Source of the DNA: Catellicoccus marimammalium M35/04/3
GTDB lineage: Bacteria; Bacillota; Bacilli; Lactobacillales; Catellicoccaceae
Direction of reading: 5' to 3'
DNA: 64,000 nucleotides
NCBI RefSeq assembly: GCF_000313915.1
Contig: NZ_AMYT01000022.1
Coordinates: 62,001 to 126,000 of the forward strand
Positions 29,801 to 37,887 of the stretch are shown here, in pieces. The notes below the pieces were generated by a model. The model was not told the DNA's origin, searched no databases, and worked only from the letters and a program-made list of their open reading frames with translations. The number at the start of each line of letters is the position of its first letter. Position 1 is the stretch's first letter. A program made the translations under genes and the position numbers.

Positions 29801-30312
29801 ATCGCTTCTTCTCTGGTCAATTATTAAACTTCTTTGAAGCAGATACGAAAGTAGCAGATAAAGAGCAATCAAAAGAAGAATTAGCAAAAGAAGTGAAAGG
29901 TTTAGAAGTCAATCATTACCAAAAAGCAGCTTTATTAAAAGCAGTAAAATATGATGCTGTGAAAAAAGTGCAAGAAATGATTGAAAAAGTAAAAGAGCAA
30001 CATAGAAATGTAGCTGTCGTTCGTACACAATTAATCAACCAATTAGAAGATTTAGCTTTAGTAGATACAGATCAAGCCAAAACAGAAATTGAAAAGGCAC
30101 ATTCTGTAGATAAAATGAATGAAATTTTCAACCAAGTATATGCAGAAAATCAAAAAGAAATGAAACGTTTCCAAGAATCTGGATTGAAAAAATTAGAAGC
30201 TTGTTCAAATCTTTCAAAAGAAGATAAAGAATACTACAAAGATAGTATTTTGATGGCAACAAGTCCAGTTGAAGTTTCTATGCTTGTCGGTGAAGCTCGT
30301 CAGAAAAATTAA
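26884..30312 (+). CDS. Large secreted protein: NPCBM, transglutaminase-like and F5/8C domains
   Basis: 1142 residues. Signal peptide of about 28 residues ending ADAFAA-like (VDAFAAEE). An NPCBM carbohydrate-binding domain spans about 50-195. The central region holds a papain/transglutaminase-like segment: Cys471 in G-S-V-C-G-G, His497 in G-Q-P-G-H-A-A, and N-D at 516-517 in W-N-I-Y-N-D. A discoidin-like F5/8C domain spans about 847-985, and the last 150 residues are helical and charged. No LPxTG or membrane anchor, so it is likely released or loosely bound. A role on host or wall glycoconjugates is inferred. Start ATG at 26884 follows AAGGAG at a long spacing of 12; an ATG ten codons earlier lies before that site. 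Confidence 0.75.
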   Translation: MKKKTLYTTVASCLFSVGLLTNVDAFAAEEENDKKHTVDAVKEHKDERISLTKLTPCYTKIGWGELKVNKNLDNQPIRLKLDNDEVFTFDEGIVAHAYSKVEYNISEYSEKYPIFQTYVGVDYSRGNRGSVSFKVYTSEDNKNWKEVDHTEVLSADSKAKLIRVNVKGAKYIRLEANDNHGNGDDHAAYGNPMLTTEEYSDAPGESLAVVKPVSVYDEEIKKAYAANNNTLNESIKKLILQRTFIARCGYHTINKLTKNSQETTEALNWLLNNYNALSHFIHAGEMDRAASTDKVIKSWTELYKNYHDDFTSPVLLKLAIATAITHGSDIYFWTGSGQPSVATERYASFKKLYKNGTMAKGIRTGNIKDFETLPPVLLRWVVNAKMHTPEINWFANYALKEKDKGRNYLDAYNYINYTDGYNYGKEEYHDLKQAEKWNKKYDFKELYASEEEYTNRNIQHLWQVFEEGSVCGGLAKTYTNVQQVFGLPAAVCGQPGHAASFVYDKKDGKPVWNIYNDIFGFMKSDRGDFLFWGPKYSSTNYNGSYVLLAQAALNDYRAFMNANYYNLLANSFNSPEDKVKAYQKALEVEGLNMDSIMGLLKNMKSLNVSDADYLRFAKEVAKNLKYYPLPFVDVMNEIRSQMKSANDKAAIDSLRLRTLKDMKKVSDSEYIQANVCRGMADFLLGDRDMTVATFSFDGKDAGTIVMNERYQDSDIRWEYSLDGGKTKKEVNDKKLKLSSEEIAKINAKDGIQISFVGTDEIHKIEIEDGNLDKKFHVNDLENRLLGSNQPLEYQDQDGQWKPYTNTVRFAGDQKVKFRSAAHGQQMASSAQEFNFTASTDQKTYIPVSDISLYKFCSEHNNTDEAAKNMIDGDKNTLWHNDWGGNDNLFYSVEFNQVKNLKTIQYLPRQAGNDNGKLKEVSIYTSLDGKEWKLAQTFTNISASREMKTFTLDKPVQAKYVALKANQTYGKILNRFFSGQLLNFFEADTKVADKEQSKEELAKEVKGLEVNHYQKAALLKAVKYDAVKKVQEMIEKVKEQHRNVAVVRTQLINQLEDLALVDTDQAKTEIEKAHSVDKMNEIFNQVYAENQKEMKRFQESGLKKLEACSNLSKEDKEYYKDSILMATSPVEVSMLVGEARQKN

Positions 30313-30344
30313 ATGTCCCTAATAAGATAGCTTTATATTATAAA

Positions 30345-30379
30345 GGTAAAATCTCAGGTCTATGACCTGGGATTTTTTA
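30345..30379 (+). terminator. Terminator after the secreted protein gene
   Basis: AAAATCTCAGGTC / GACCTGGGATTTT stem with TAT loop and T run. Confidence 0.92.
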
Positions 30380-30389
30380 TTGCACAAAG

Positions 30390-30405
30390 TTGCAATCGAT
30401 TGCAA
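30390..30405 (+). promoter_or_regulatory. LacI-family/cre-like operator, upstream copy
   Basis: Perfect 16-base palindrome TTGCAATCGATTGCAA. It fits the relaxed cre pattern TGNAANCGNTNNCA and MalR-type operators. Its centre lies 70 bases upstream of the second copy. Confidence 0.75.
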
Positions 30406-30454
30406 AAATATCGCAGTGTATTTTAGTTATTATCTATAAATATTGAATATAGAT

Positions 30455-30483
30455 TTGACATGCAATCGGTTGCATGATAATCT
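30455..30483 (+). promoter_or_regulatory. Promoter of the maltose phosphorylase operon with operator in its spacer
   Basis: TTGACA (30455-30460), exactly 17 bases, TAATCT (30478-30483). The spacer is occupied by a second operator, TGCAATCGGTTGCA (30461-30474), directly adjoining the -35. Repressor binding would block RNA polymerase. The start codon is 30 bases after the -10. Confidence 0.85.
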
Positions 30484-30512
30484 GAAAAAGAAGAAAAGAG
30501 AGGAGGATCACG

Positions 30513-32768
30513 ATGAAACGAAAATTTGCAGTAGATCCATGGAAGGTTTATACAACAACATTAGATAAAGAAGATAAACGATTACAAGAAAGCATTACTT
30601 CCTTAGGGAATGGATATATGGGAATGCGTGGTAATTTTGAAGAAACGTATTCTGCAGATCATCATCAAGGAATTTATTTAGGTGGTGTTTGGTATCCTGA
30701 TAAAACTCGTGTCGGCTGGTGGAAAAATGGATATCCAGAATACTTTGGAAAAGTGATCAACGCAATGAACTTTTTACGCCTACAAATTACCATTGATGGC
30801 AAAGAAGTTGATTTAGCTACAGAACAATATGAAGATTTCTATTTAGGCTTAGATTTACAGCATGGAATTTTACAACGTCACTATACGATTTTACGTGGAG
30901 GCAAAAAAATTACATTAGCGTTTGAGCGTTTTGTTTCTCTAACAACAAAAGAATTATGTGCTGTGAATGTAAAAATCACAAGTAATCAAAAAGCAAAGGT
31001 TGAAATCATTTCTTATTTAGATAATGAAGTGACAAATGAAGATGCGAACTATGATGAAATGTTTTGGCAATCGATCGCGAAAGAAGAAGGTGGCTTAGTC
31101 GTGCAAACGATTCCTAATGCCTTTGGTATTGAGCAATTTACGGTCGCTGCAAATATGGATCATCGTGTCCAAAACTTAAGCTATAGCGGACATAATGAAG
31201 AAGAACTTCAAGTAACAATGAACTTCTTTGGAGAAGTGGATGTTGATACAGCAATTGAATTTGAAAAACGTATTATTGTGACGACTTCTCGTGATTATAA
31301 AGAAAAGGAAGTATTAGCAAAAGCAAAAGAAAAACAAGCAAGCTTACAATCTCTTTCTTATCAAGAATTAAAAGAGCAACAAGAAAATGCTTGGTTAGAA
31401 CGTTGGAAATATGCAGATGTAGAAATTGAAGGATCTGTCGAAGACCAACAAGGAATTCGTTTTAATTTATTCCAATTATTCTCTACTTATTATGGAGAAG
31501 ATGCACGATTAAATATTGGACCTAAAGGATTTACTGGAGAAAAATATGGTGGGGCAACGTATTGGGACACAGAAGCTTATTGCTTACCTTTATATTTAGC
31601 ACTAACTGATCAAAAAGTTGCTCGTAATTTATTGGAATATCGTTTCCAACAATTGCCACAAGCTTATCATAATGCTCGCCAACAAGGTTTAAAAGGTGCG
31701 TTATACCCAATGGTAACCTTTACTGGAGTAGAGTGTCATAATGAATGGGAAATTACGTTTGAAGAAATTCACCGTAATGCCGCAATGGTCTACGCTATTT
31801 ATCGCTATACGCTATATACAGGAGATACAAGCTATCTAGAACATGAAGGATTAGAAGTGATGACAGGAGTTGCTCGATTCTGGGCAGATCGTGTTCATTA
31901 TGCAAAAAATAAAGGTGTATACATGATTCATGGGGTAACAGGACCTAATGAATATGAAAATAATGTCAACAATAACTGGTTAACCAACCGCTTAGCCAAA
32001 TGGGTGTTATCTTACACCAAAGAAACATTAAATACTTATGCATATCGTAAAGAAGAGCTAGGAATTTCTGAAGCTGAACTAGCAAAATGGACAGATATTA
32101 TTGAACATATGTATGAACCAAAAGATGAAGAAAAAGGAATCTTTGTCCAACATGATACGTTTTTAGATAAAGATTTAATGCCAGTTTCTGATTTAGCCAA
32201 AGAAGATTTGCCATTAAATCAAAACTGGTCTTGGGATAAAATTTTACGTTCTTGCTTTATTAAACAAGCCGATGTATTACAAGGACTATATTATTTCAAT
32301 AATGAATTTACGCTAGAAGAAAAACGTCGTAACTTTGAATTTTATGAACCAATGACAGTACATGAATCAAGTTTATCTCCATGTATTCATGCGATTTTAG
32401 CCGCTGAATTGAAGAAAAATGAAAAAGCAGTGGAATTATATAAACGTACAGCTCGTCTAGATTTAGATAATTATAACAATGACACAGAAGATGGCCTACA
32501 TATCACTTCAATGACAGGAAGTTGGTTATCTATTGTCGAAGGTTTTGCTGGAATGCGTACTTTTGATGGACTGCATTTCCAACCTTTCTTACCAACAGAA
32601 TGGAAACAATATGCGTTCCATATCAACTATCGTGGACGTTTATTGTTCATCAAAGTTAGTGAAGCGGGCGTTGAAGTACAATTATTAGAAGGAAAACCAA
32701 TGGTACTTTCTATTTATGATAAAGAATATTCATTAGAAAATGAATTATATGTTCCATTAGAAAAATAA
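30513..32768 (+). CDS. Maltose phosphorylase (GH65)
   Basis: 751 residues, usual length. N-terminus D-P-W-K-V, R-L-Q-E-S[17 protein letters not shown] and G-V-W[15 protein letters not shown] match lactobacillal maltose phosphorylases closely. The general acid Glu is in [12 protein letters not shown]. It converts maltose and phosphate to glucose and beta-glucose-1-phosphate in the cytoplasm. Trehalose or kojibiose phosphorylase is less likely given the N-terminal match. AGAGAGGAGG ribosome site. A terminator hairpin follows within the operon. Confidence 0.88.
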   Translation: MKRKFAVDPWKVYTTTLDKEDKRLQESITSLGNGYMGMRGNFEETYSADHHQGIYLGGVWYPDKTRVGWWKNGYPEYFGKVINAMNFLRLQITIDGKEVDLATEQYEDFYLGLDLQHGILQRHYTILRGGKKITLAFERFVSLTTKELCAVNVKITSNQKAKVEIISYLDNEVTNEDANYDEMFWQSIAKEEGGLVVQTIPNAFGIEQFTVAANMDHRVQNLSYSGHNEEELQVTMNFFGEVDVDTAIEFEKRIIVTTSRDYKEKEVLAKAKEKQASLQSLSYQELKEQQENAWLERWKYADVEIEGSVEDQQGIRFNLFQLFSTYYGEDARLNIGPKGFTGEKYGGATYWDTEAYCLPLYLALTDQKVARNLLEYRFQQLPQAYHNARQQGLKGALYPMVTFTGVECHNEWEITFEEIHRNAAMVYAIYRYTLYTGDTSYLEHEGLEVMTGVARFWADRVHYAKNKGVYMIHGVTGPNEYENNVNNNWLTNRLAKWVLSYTKETLNTYAYRKEELGISEAELAKWTDIIEHMYEPKDEEKGIFVQHDTFLDKDLMPVSDLAKEDLPLNQNWSWDKILRSCFIKQADVLQGLYYFNNEFTLEEKRRNFEFYEPMTVHESSLSPCIHAILAAELKKNEKAVELYKRTARLDLDNYNNDTEDGLHITSMTGSWLSIVEGFAGMRTFDGLHFQPFLPTEWKQYAFHINYRGRLLFIKVSEAGVEVQLLEGKPMVLSIYDKEYSLENELYVPLEK

Positions 32769-32799
32769 AAAAAGAGCTGCTCGGTCAGCTCTTTTTTGC
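32769..32799 (+). terminator. Intercistronic terminator/attenuator inside the maltose operon
   Basis: AAAAGAGCTG / CAGCTCTTTT stem with T run directly after the GH65 stop and only about 13 bases before the next start codon. No separate promoter fits between, so the GH13 genes probably depend on read-through. Confidence 0.85.
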
Positions 32800-32811
32800 T
32801 AGGAGGAAAAG

Positions 32812-34419
32812 ATGAACGATTTATGGTGTCAACAAGCAATCATTTACCAAATTTATCCTAAAAGTTTTATGGATCAAAATAAAGATGGTGTAGGAGATCT
32901 TCAAGGAATTATTGCCAATCTAGATACGCTAAAAGAACTGGGAGTGAATACGTTATGGTTGAATCCTATTTTTTTATCAGCACAAGTAGATAATGGGTAT
33001 GATATTATCGATTATCAAACGATTGATCCTTTATTTGGCACAATGGCAGATGTTGAACAATTCATCAAGGAAGTGCATGCTCGGGATATGAAATTGATTT
33101 TTGATTTTGTACTCAACCACACTTCTGACCAACATCCATGGTTCCAAGAAGCGATTAAAGATACAAAGAGTCCTTATCATTCTTACTATTATTTTACTAA
33201 AGAGCGTCCGAATGCTTGGGCTTCCTTTTTTGGCGGTTCTACTTTTGACCAAACAAAGAATGGAGAATATTATTTCCATCTTTTTGATAAAAAAATGCCC
33301 GATTTAAATTGGAAGGAACCAAAGGTAAGAGAAGAAATGTTAGAAATTGCTCGCTTTTGGGCAAAAAAAGGAATTGATGGCTTGCGCTTAGATGCTTTTA
33401 TTCATTTAGGAAAAGCAAATTTTACAGAAGGAAAACAAAAAGGAGAGTATGAAATTCAAGAAGAATGTTATGCCCATCTTCCAGAAGTTCATACGTATTT
33501 AGAAGAGTTTTGCCAAACGTTACGCCAAGAATTTCCAAACCTCTTTTTTGTAGGAGAAGCGGCGAGTGCTGGAGTAGAACAGGCAAAAAGCTATGTATTT
33601 CCCAAGAAAACAGAATGTGATAGTGTAATTTCTTTTCGTTATTTTCCTGATGAAAAAGAGGGAAGTCGAGCGTTTTGGGAAAAATTTGCACAAACGATGG
33701 ATGAGTGGCAAGAAGAGATTGGAACCAAAGGATATCCTACTTTATATTGGAATAATCATGATATGCCACGGATGGTCAGTCGTTTTGGAAGTGAAACGTA
33801 TCGAGCAGAGAGTCAAAAAACGCTGGCAACTTTAATGTATTTACAAAAAGGAATTCCGATTTTATTGTATGGGGAAGAAATTGGCATGAAAAATTATGAA
33901 CTTTCTTCCATCGATGAGTTAGAAGAAAAAGAGTTACAAAAAGAAGCGACAGTGCGAATTGCCAACGGAGAACAAAAAGAAAAAGTATTAGCTGAACTGG
34001 CTAAAAAAACAAGAAATGCTAGTCGAGGCATTATGCAATGGAAGGATGCAGAAGATTTAGGATTTGGTTCGTCTTCCTTTTGGCTTGGAGGCAATCAAGA
34101 AAAAATCTATAATGTCCACGATCAAAAGACAGAAGTCGATAGCATTTGGCATTATTATCAACAGTTATTAGCATTGAAAAAGACGGAATTATTTACGAAA
34201 GGAACTTATCAACGTTTACATTACCCAGAACTTTATGCGTATCAAAGAGAATATCAAGGAAAAAAAGCGTATGTTCTTTGTAATGTAAGTGAAAAAGAAG
34301 TAATGACTTCTAAATTTACAGGAAAAGTTCTGTTAGAGCAAGGAATAAAAAGAGAAGGGAAAACTTGGATTTTTGCCCCATGGGCAAGTGTAGTGATTGA
34401 GGAGGAAGAAGATGAATAA
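32812..34419 (+). CDS. Alpha-glucosidase, oligo-1,6-glucosidase-like (GH13)
   Basis: 535 residues, GH13 barrel. Conserved regions: D-F-V-L-N-H-T, catalytic nucleophile Asp in G-L-R-L-D-A-F, acid/base Glu in F-V-G-E-A, and transition-state Asp in N-N-H-D. The N-terminal A-I-I-Y-Q-I-Y-P-K-S-F and the D-x-N-x-D-G-x-G-D calcium-type loop are those of MalL, DexB and related intracellular alpha-glucosidases. It acts on short maltodextrins or isomalto-oligosaccharides. No signal peptide. Overlaps the following GH13 gene by 8 bases. Confidence 0.88.
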   Translation: MNDLWCQQAIIYQIYPKSFMDQNKDGVGDLQGIIANLDTLKELGVNTLWLNPIFLSAQVDNGYDIIDYQTIDPLFGTMADVEQFIKEVHARDMKLIFDFVLNHTSDQHPWFQEAIKDTKSPYHSYYYFTKERPNAWASFFGGSTFDQTKNGEYYFHLFDKKMPDLNWKEPKVREEMLEIARFWAKKGIDGLRLDAFIHLGKANFTEGKQKGEYEIQEECYAHLPEVHTYLEEFCQTLRQEFPNLFFVGEAASAGVEQAKSYVFPKKTECDSVISFRYFPDEKEGSRAFWEKFAQTMDEWQEEIGTKGYPTLYWNNHDMPRMVSRFGSETYRAESQKTLATLMYLQKGIPILLYGEEIGMKNYELSSIDELEEKELQKEATVRIANGEQKEKVLAELAKKTRNASRGIMQWKDAEDLGFGSSSFWLGGNQEKIYNVHDQKTEVDSIWHYYQQLLALKKTELFTKGTYQRLHYPELYAYQREYQGKKAYVLCNVSEKEVMTSKFTGKVLLEQGIKREGKTWIFAPWASVVIEEEEDE

Positions 34420-36157
34420 AGCAGCAATTGAACATCGACCAGAAAGTGAATATGCATATCTTTATCGAAAAGGAGAAGTTCATCTTCGATTAAAAACTGG
34501 AAAAGAGATTCAGGAAGTTTTTCTCTTATGGGGAGACCCTTATGAATTAGACGGAGAACAATGGCTACAAGAAAAAAGAAAGATGAAACTTGTCGCTAAA
34601 ACCAATGAACATTTTTATTGGCAAGTTTCTGTTCATCCTCCGTATCGCCGTTTAAAATATGCCTTTGAGGTTTGTGATGAAACCGAATGTATTTTTTATG
34701 GAGATCGAGGAATTTATCCTTTAAAAAAAGAATATTACACCATTCCAAATTTTTATTTCTCTTTGCCTTATTTACATGAAGTGGATGCCTATCAAGCACC
34801 AGTGTGGGTTAAAGAAACGGTTTGGTATCAAATTTTTCCAGAGCGTTTTGCGAATGGTGATTCTAGTAATGATCCAGAAGGGACCTTACCTTGGGGCTCT
34901 ACAGCTCCTACACGAGAAAACTTTTTTGGTGGAGATTTACAAGGAATTATAGATCATCTCGATGATTTAGAAAAATTAGGAGTTAACGGATTATATCTTT
35001 GTCCGATTTTTTGTGCCTCTTCTAATCATAAATATGATACTTGGAACTATTTTATGATTGACCCTCAATTTGGGACAAAAGAAGATCTTCAACGTTTAGT
35101 TCAAGAAGCCCATCAACGAGGGATGAAAGTGATGTTGGATGCTGTCTTTAATCATTCAGGAGATCAAGTGGCATTTTGGCAAGAAGTACAACATTATGGA
35201 AAAGATTCTCTTTATTATTCTTGGTATCATATTGAAGGAGAAAAACCAGAATATCAAGTAACAGAAAATGCAGAAGTAGGGAAAAACTTAAATTATGATA
35301 CATTTGCCTTTAATCCACACATGCCAAAATGGAACACAGCTCATCCTAAAGTACAAGAATATTTATTACAAGCCGCAACCTATTGGATTGAAGAAGCAGA
35401 TATCGATGCTTGGCGGTTAGATGTAGCCAATGAAGTAGATCACCGATTTTGGCGAAAATTTCAAGAGGCTTGTGTCAAAGAAAAAAAGGATATCTATTTA
35501 TTAGGTGAGATTTGGCATAGTGCTCAACCTTGGCTACAAGGGGATCAATTCCACGGCACGATGAACTATGCTTATTGTGAGAGTATTGTCCAATATTTTG
35601 TACAAAAAGAAATCGATGAAGAACAGTTCATCTCTGTTTTGTATCAACAACTCATGCTTTATCAGGATGAGGTAAATCGCTATCAATTGAATTTACTAGA
35701 TTCTCATGACACAGAGCGAATTTTAACGCAGATGAAAGGAAACGTTGAATTACTAGAAAAAGTATTTGCTTTTTTATTTTTACAACCTGGAACTCCTTGC
35801 TTATATTATGGAACAGAAATTGGGATGGAAGGTGGACCAGATCCATTGAATCGAGCTTGTATGAATTGGGATAAAAGTACTTGGAATCAATCGTTGTGGG
35901 AAAAGATGCATGAGATGATTTTATGGCGGAAAAAATACGCGATGATTTTAAGTGATGGCACGATTGAATTTCAATATGATAAGGAACGAGAACAAATTAC
36001 TGTAGTTCGAGCAAGAAATAAAGAAAAAATCATCGGCTGTTTTGCTCAAGGAAAAGAAGGAATTGTAGTAGAAAAAGACAATAAAATCGCTGGGGAAAAA
36101 AGAAGTGATGGAACTTGGGATTATATCCTTTGGCAAGAAAAAGAAAAGAACCGCTAA
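34412..36157 (+). CDS. Neopullulanase/cyclomaltodextrinase-type GH13 enzyme
   Basis: 581 residues. An N-terminal CBM34-like domain (about 1-120) precedes the barrel, which starts W-Y-Q-I-F-P-E-R-F-A-N-G-D. Catalytic residues: Asp in D-A-W-R-L-D-V-A-N-E-V, Glu in L-L-G-E-I-W-H, Asp in L-L-D-S-H-D-T-E-R. This is the maltogenic amylase, neopullulanase and cyclomaltodextrinase group. No signal peptide, so cytoplasmic. The ATG at 34412 follows GAGGAGGAAG. The TAA stop codon is the loop of its own terminator. Confidence 0.88.
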   Translation: MNKAAIEHRPESEYAYLYRKGEVHLRLKTGKEIQEVFLLWGDPYELDGEQWLQEKRKMKLVAKTNEHFYWQVSVHPPYRRLKYAFEVCDETECIFYGDRGIYPLKKEYYTIPNFYFSLPYLHEVDAYQAPVWVKETVWYQIFPERFANGDSSNDPEGTLPWGSTAPTRENFFGGDLQGIIDHLDDLEKLGVNGLYLCPIFCASSNHKYDTWNYFMIDPQFGTKEDLQRLVQEAHQRGMKVMLDAVFNHSGDQVAFWQEVQHYGKDSLYYSWYHIEGEKPEYQVTENAEVGKNLNYDTFAFNPHMPKWNTAHPKVQEYLLQAATYWIEEADIDAWRLDVANEVDHRFWRKFQEACVKEKKDIYLLGEIWHSAQPWLQGDQFHGTMNYAYCESIVQYFVQKEIDEEQFISVLYQQLMLYQDEVNRYQLNLLDSHDTERILTQMKGNVELLEKVFAFLFLQPGTPCLYYGTEIGMEGGPDPLNRACMNWDKSTWNQSLWEKMHEMILWRKKYAMILSDGTIEFQYDKEREQITVVRARNKEKIIGCFAQGKEGIVVEKDNKIAGEKRSDGTWDYILWQEKEKNR

Positions 36158-36170
36158 GCGGTTCTTTTTA
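36143..36170. terminator. Terminator whose loop is the TAA stop codon
   Basis: AAAAGAACCGC-TAA-GCGGTTCTTTT. The left arm is the last four codons of the GH13 gene. The convergent DUF1189 gene ends at 36168, also within the structure. Confidence 0.9.
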
Positions 36171-36977
36171 ATTGGATCGATTTGGCCGTTGTGCCATATT
36201 GACAACAAAAATGAAAATAATAATCGTCAAGACTGAAATGTAGTTGGCAAATAAAAATTGTGGGAAGAAGATTTGACTCACAATCGTTAAAATCGTTGGC
36301 CATGTACTACATAAAGTCACTAATTTAAAGACAGGTAAAAAACGAACTTGAATGCGGACCATCTTACAATAGAAAAACGCGATTGCCGCAGTAATCACTA
36401 AGTTCACCAATAATTGAATAAGCATTGGGAAAATCCCGATTACAATCCCAAATAAAATCAATGGGATAGTTGGCTCAACGCTGTCTACTAAGTTTTCTAG
36501 TTTATTTTTTGTAATTCCATTCCAGTCGAGTTGCTTATAAGAAACCTTTGTTGGATTTTCTGGTAGCATCGAACTAGCAATAGAGTTATTAGGAAAAGCA
36601 AAAATAATGTTCTTTTTTTGTAAACTAATACCAACTTCATCGTTGTTTAATTCTTTTTGTAATTGTTTTTCGGACTGTTTATTATCTGGGTCAAAAGAAA
36701 GGGTGAAGTTTCCATTTTGATAAATGAATCCACTGTCTGAAGGAGCGTCTAATTCATTATCTTTAATCTTCATTTCTTTTGGCAGATTTTCCACATAGTT
36801 TTGCATCGTTTCTTTCATCTCATGAGTTAAAGAGACACCATAATTAAGTAAAGGTAATAGTGAAAGAAACGCCAATAAAAATAAATATAAAATCCATTGC
36901 GAAGTTTTTATTGATTTTTGTTGGGCAAGACGTGTGGGATGAAACAGAGCATTTTTAATGATGGTAAAAAAGTTCAT
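36168..36977 (-). CDS. DUF1189 membrane protein (YvdJ-like)
   Basis: 269 residues. One membrane segment at about 30-50, an extracytoplasmic region of 110 residues, then three more membrane segments to the C-terminus. F-F-x-x-I-x-x-A-L-F-x-P at the start and the general layout match DUF1189, whose Bacillus member YvdJ lies in the maltodextrin cluster. Here it is also next to maltodextrin genes but convergent to them. Function is not known. Confidence 0.8.
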   Translation of the reverse strand: MNFFTIIKNALFHPTRLAQQKSIKTSQWILYLFLLAFLSLLPLLNYGVSLTHEMKETMQNYVENLPKEMKIKDNELDAPSDSGFIYQNGNFTLSFDPDNKQSEKQLQKELNNDEVGISLQKKNIIFAFPNNSIASSMLPENPTKVSYKQLDWNGITKNKLENLVDSVEPTIPLILFGIVIGIFPMLIQLLVNLVITAAIAFFYCKMVRIQVRFLPVFKLVTLCSTWPTILTIVSQIFFPQFLFANYISVLTIIIFIFVVNMAQRPNRSN

Positions 36978-37088
36978 AATAACCTCCCATATTTCTTATT
37001 AACAAAATTTATTATATCATCGATAGCTTTTATTTTAAAAAATAATCCTCTTGTTATAAAATAAGGATAGAAAGAAAAGGAGTGATTG

Positions 37089-37766
37089 ATGATGAAAAAT
37101 GTATTATTAATCGATTTTAAAAATGAAGCCGATGCTTATGAAGGATTTTCTAAATTACAAAATGTTCAAGTAGAACAAAGTAGTGTAGAAGAAGCTGCAT
37201 TGGTGAAAGAAGACAACGGAAACTTAGAAATCAAAGAATCTTTTGGTATTGCGGAAGACTCTACATCTAATACTTTATTTGGTGGTTTCATTGGTCTATT
37301 GTTTGGCTTATTCACTGGTGGTTTAGGTTGGGCATTATGGACTTCTGTTGGGATTTTAGTTGGTGCAATGGTAGATGACCACGAAGATAATAAAGATAAT
37401 TCTTTATTAACCGATATGAGTAAAAAATTACATGATAATCATTTATCTATTATCGCTGTAGTTGATGAAGATAACTACGATGTCATTAATCATACTATTG
37501 ATGGCTTAGATGCGATGATTACTCGTTATTCTATGGAAGATATTAAAGAAGAAATCGAAGAAACAAAAGAATTAAATAAAAAAATTGCTAAAGAAGCAAA
37601 AGAACAACTTCGCTTAAAGAAAAAAGAAGCACGTGAACAAAAACGTGAAGCTCGTAAAGAAGAATGGCATGCAAAATATTCTCAATACGAAAAAGAAAGA
37701 GCTGAGAAAAAAGAAGCGAAAGAAGAAGCAAAAGAAGAAAAAGCGAAAGAAAAAGAAGATAAATAA
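37089..37766 (+). CDS. DUF1269-like protein with glycine-zipper segment and charged coiled-coil tail
   Basis: 225 residues. An N-terminal alpha/beta domain (1-60) is followed by a hydrophobic glycine-rich segment G-G-F-I-G-L-L-F-G-L-F-T-G-G (about 72-100) and an alpha/beta domain (110-145), as in DUF1269 proteins. From about 150 on it is almost wholly Lys, Glu, Ala and Arg, a long charged helix. Role unknown; membrane association is inferred. Ribosome site GGAG is 6 bases before ATG 37089; the next codon is also ATG. Confidence 0.65.
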   Translation: MMKNVLLIDFKNEADAYEGFSKLQNVQVEQSSVEEAALVKEDNGNLEIKESFGIAEDSTSNTLFGGFIGLLFGLFTGGLGWALWTSVGILVGAMVDDHEDNKDNSLLTDMSKKLHDNHLSIIAVVDEDNYDVINHTIDGLDAMITRYSMEDIKEEIEETKELNKKIAKEAKEQLRLKKKEAREQKREARKEEWHAKYSQYEKERAEKKEAKEEAKEEKAKEKEDK

Positions 37767-37774
37767 TTGAAACC

Positions 37775-37808
37775 AAAAAAGGTGAGGAGTAGTTCCTCAT
37801 CTTTTTTT
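37775..37808 (+). terminator. Terminator after the DUF1269-like gene
   Basis: AAAGGTGAGGA / TCCTCATCTTT (one G-T pair) with a long T run. Confidence 0.88.
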
Positions 37809-37887
37809 TCTTTCTAGAGAAAAAAAGTAGAGGTAAATATGGTAAGATAAAACTACATTCAAAGAGCAGAAAAGAAAGGAGGAAATG

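Noticed and set aside
33422-33711. Minus-strand open frames within the GH13 gene
   Set aside because: They are antisense to a gene with full catalytic motifs and have no ribosome sites.
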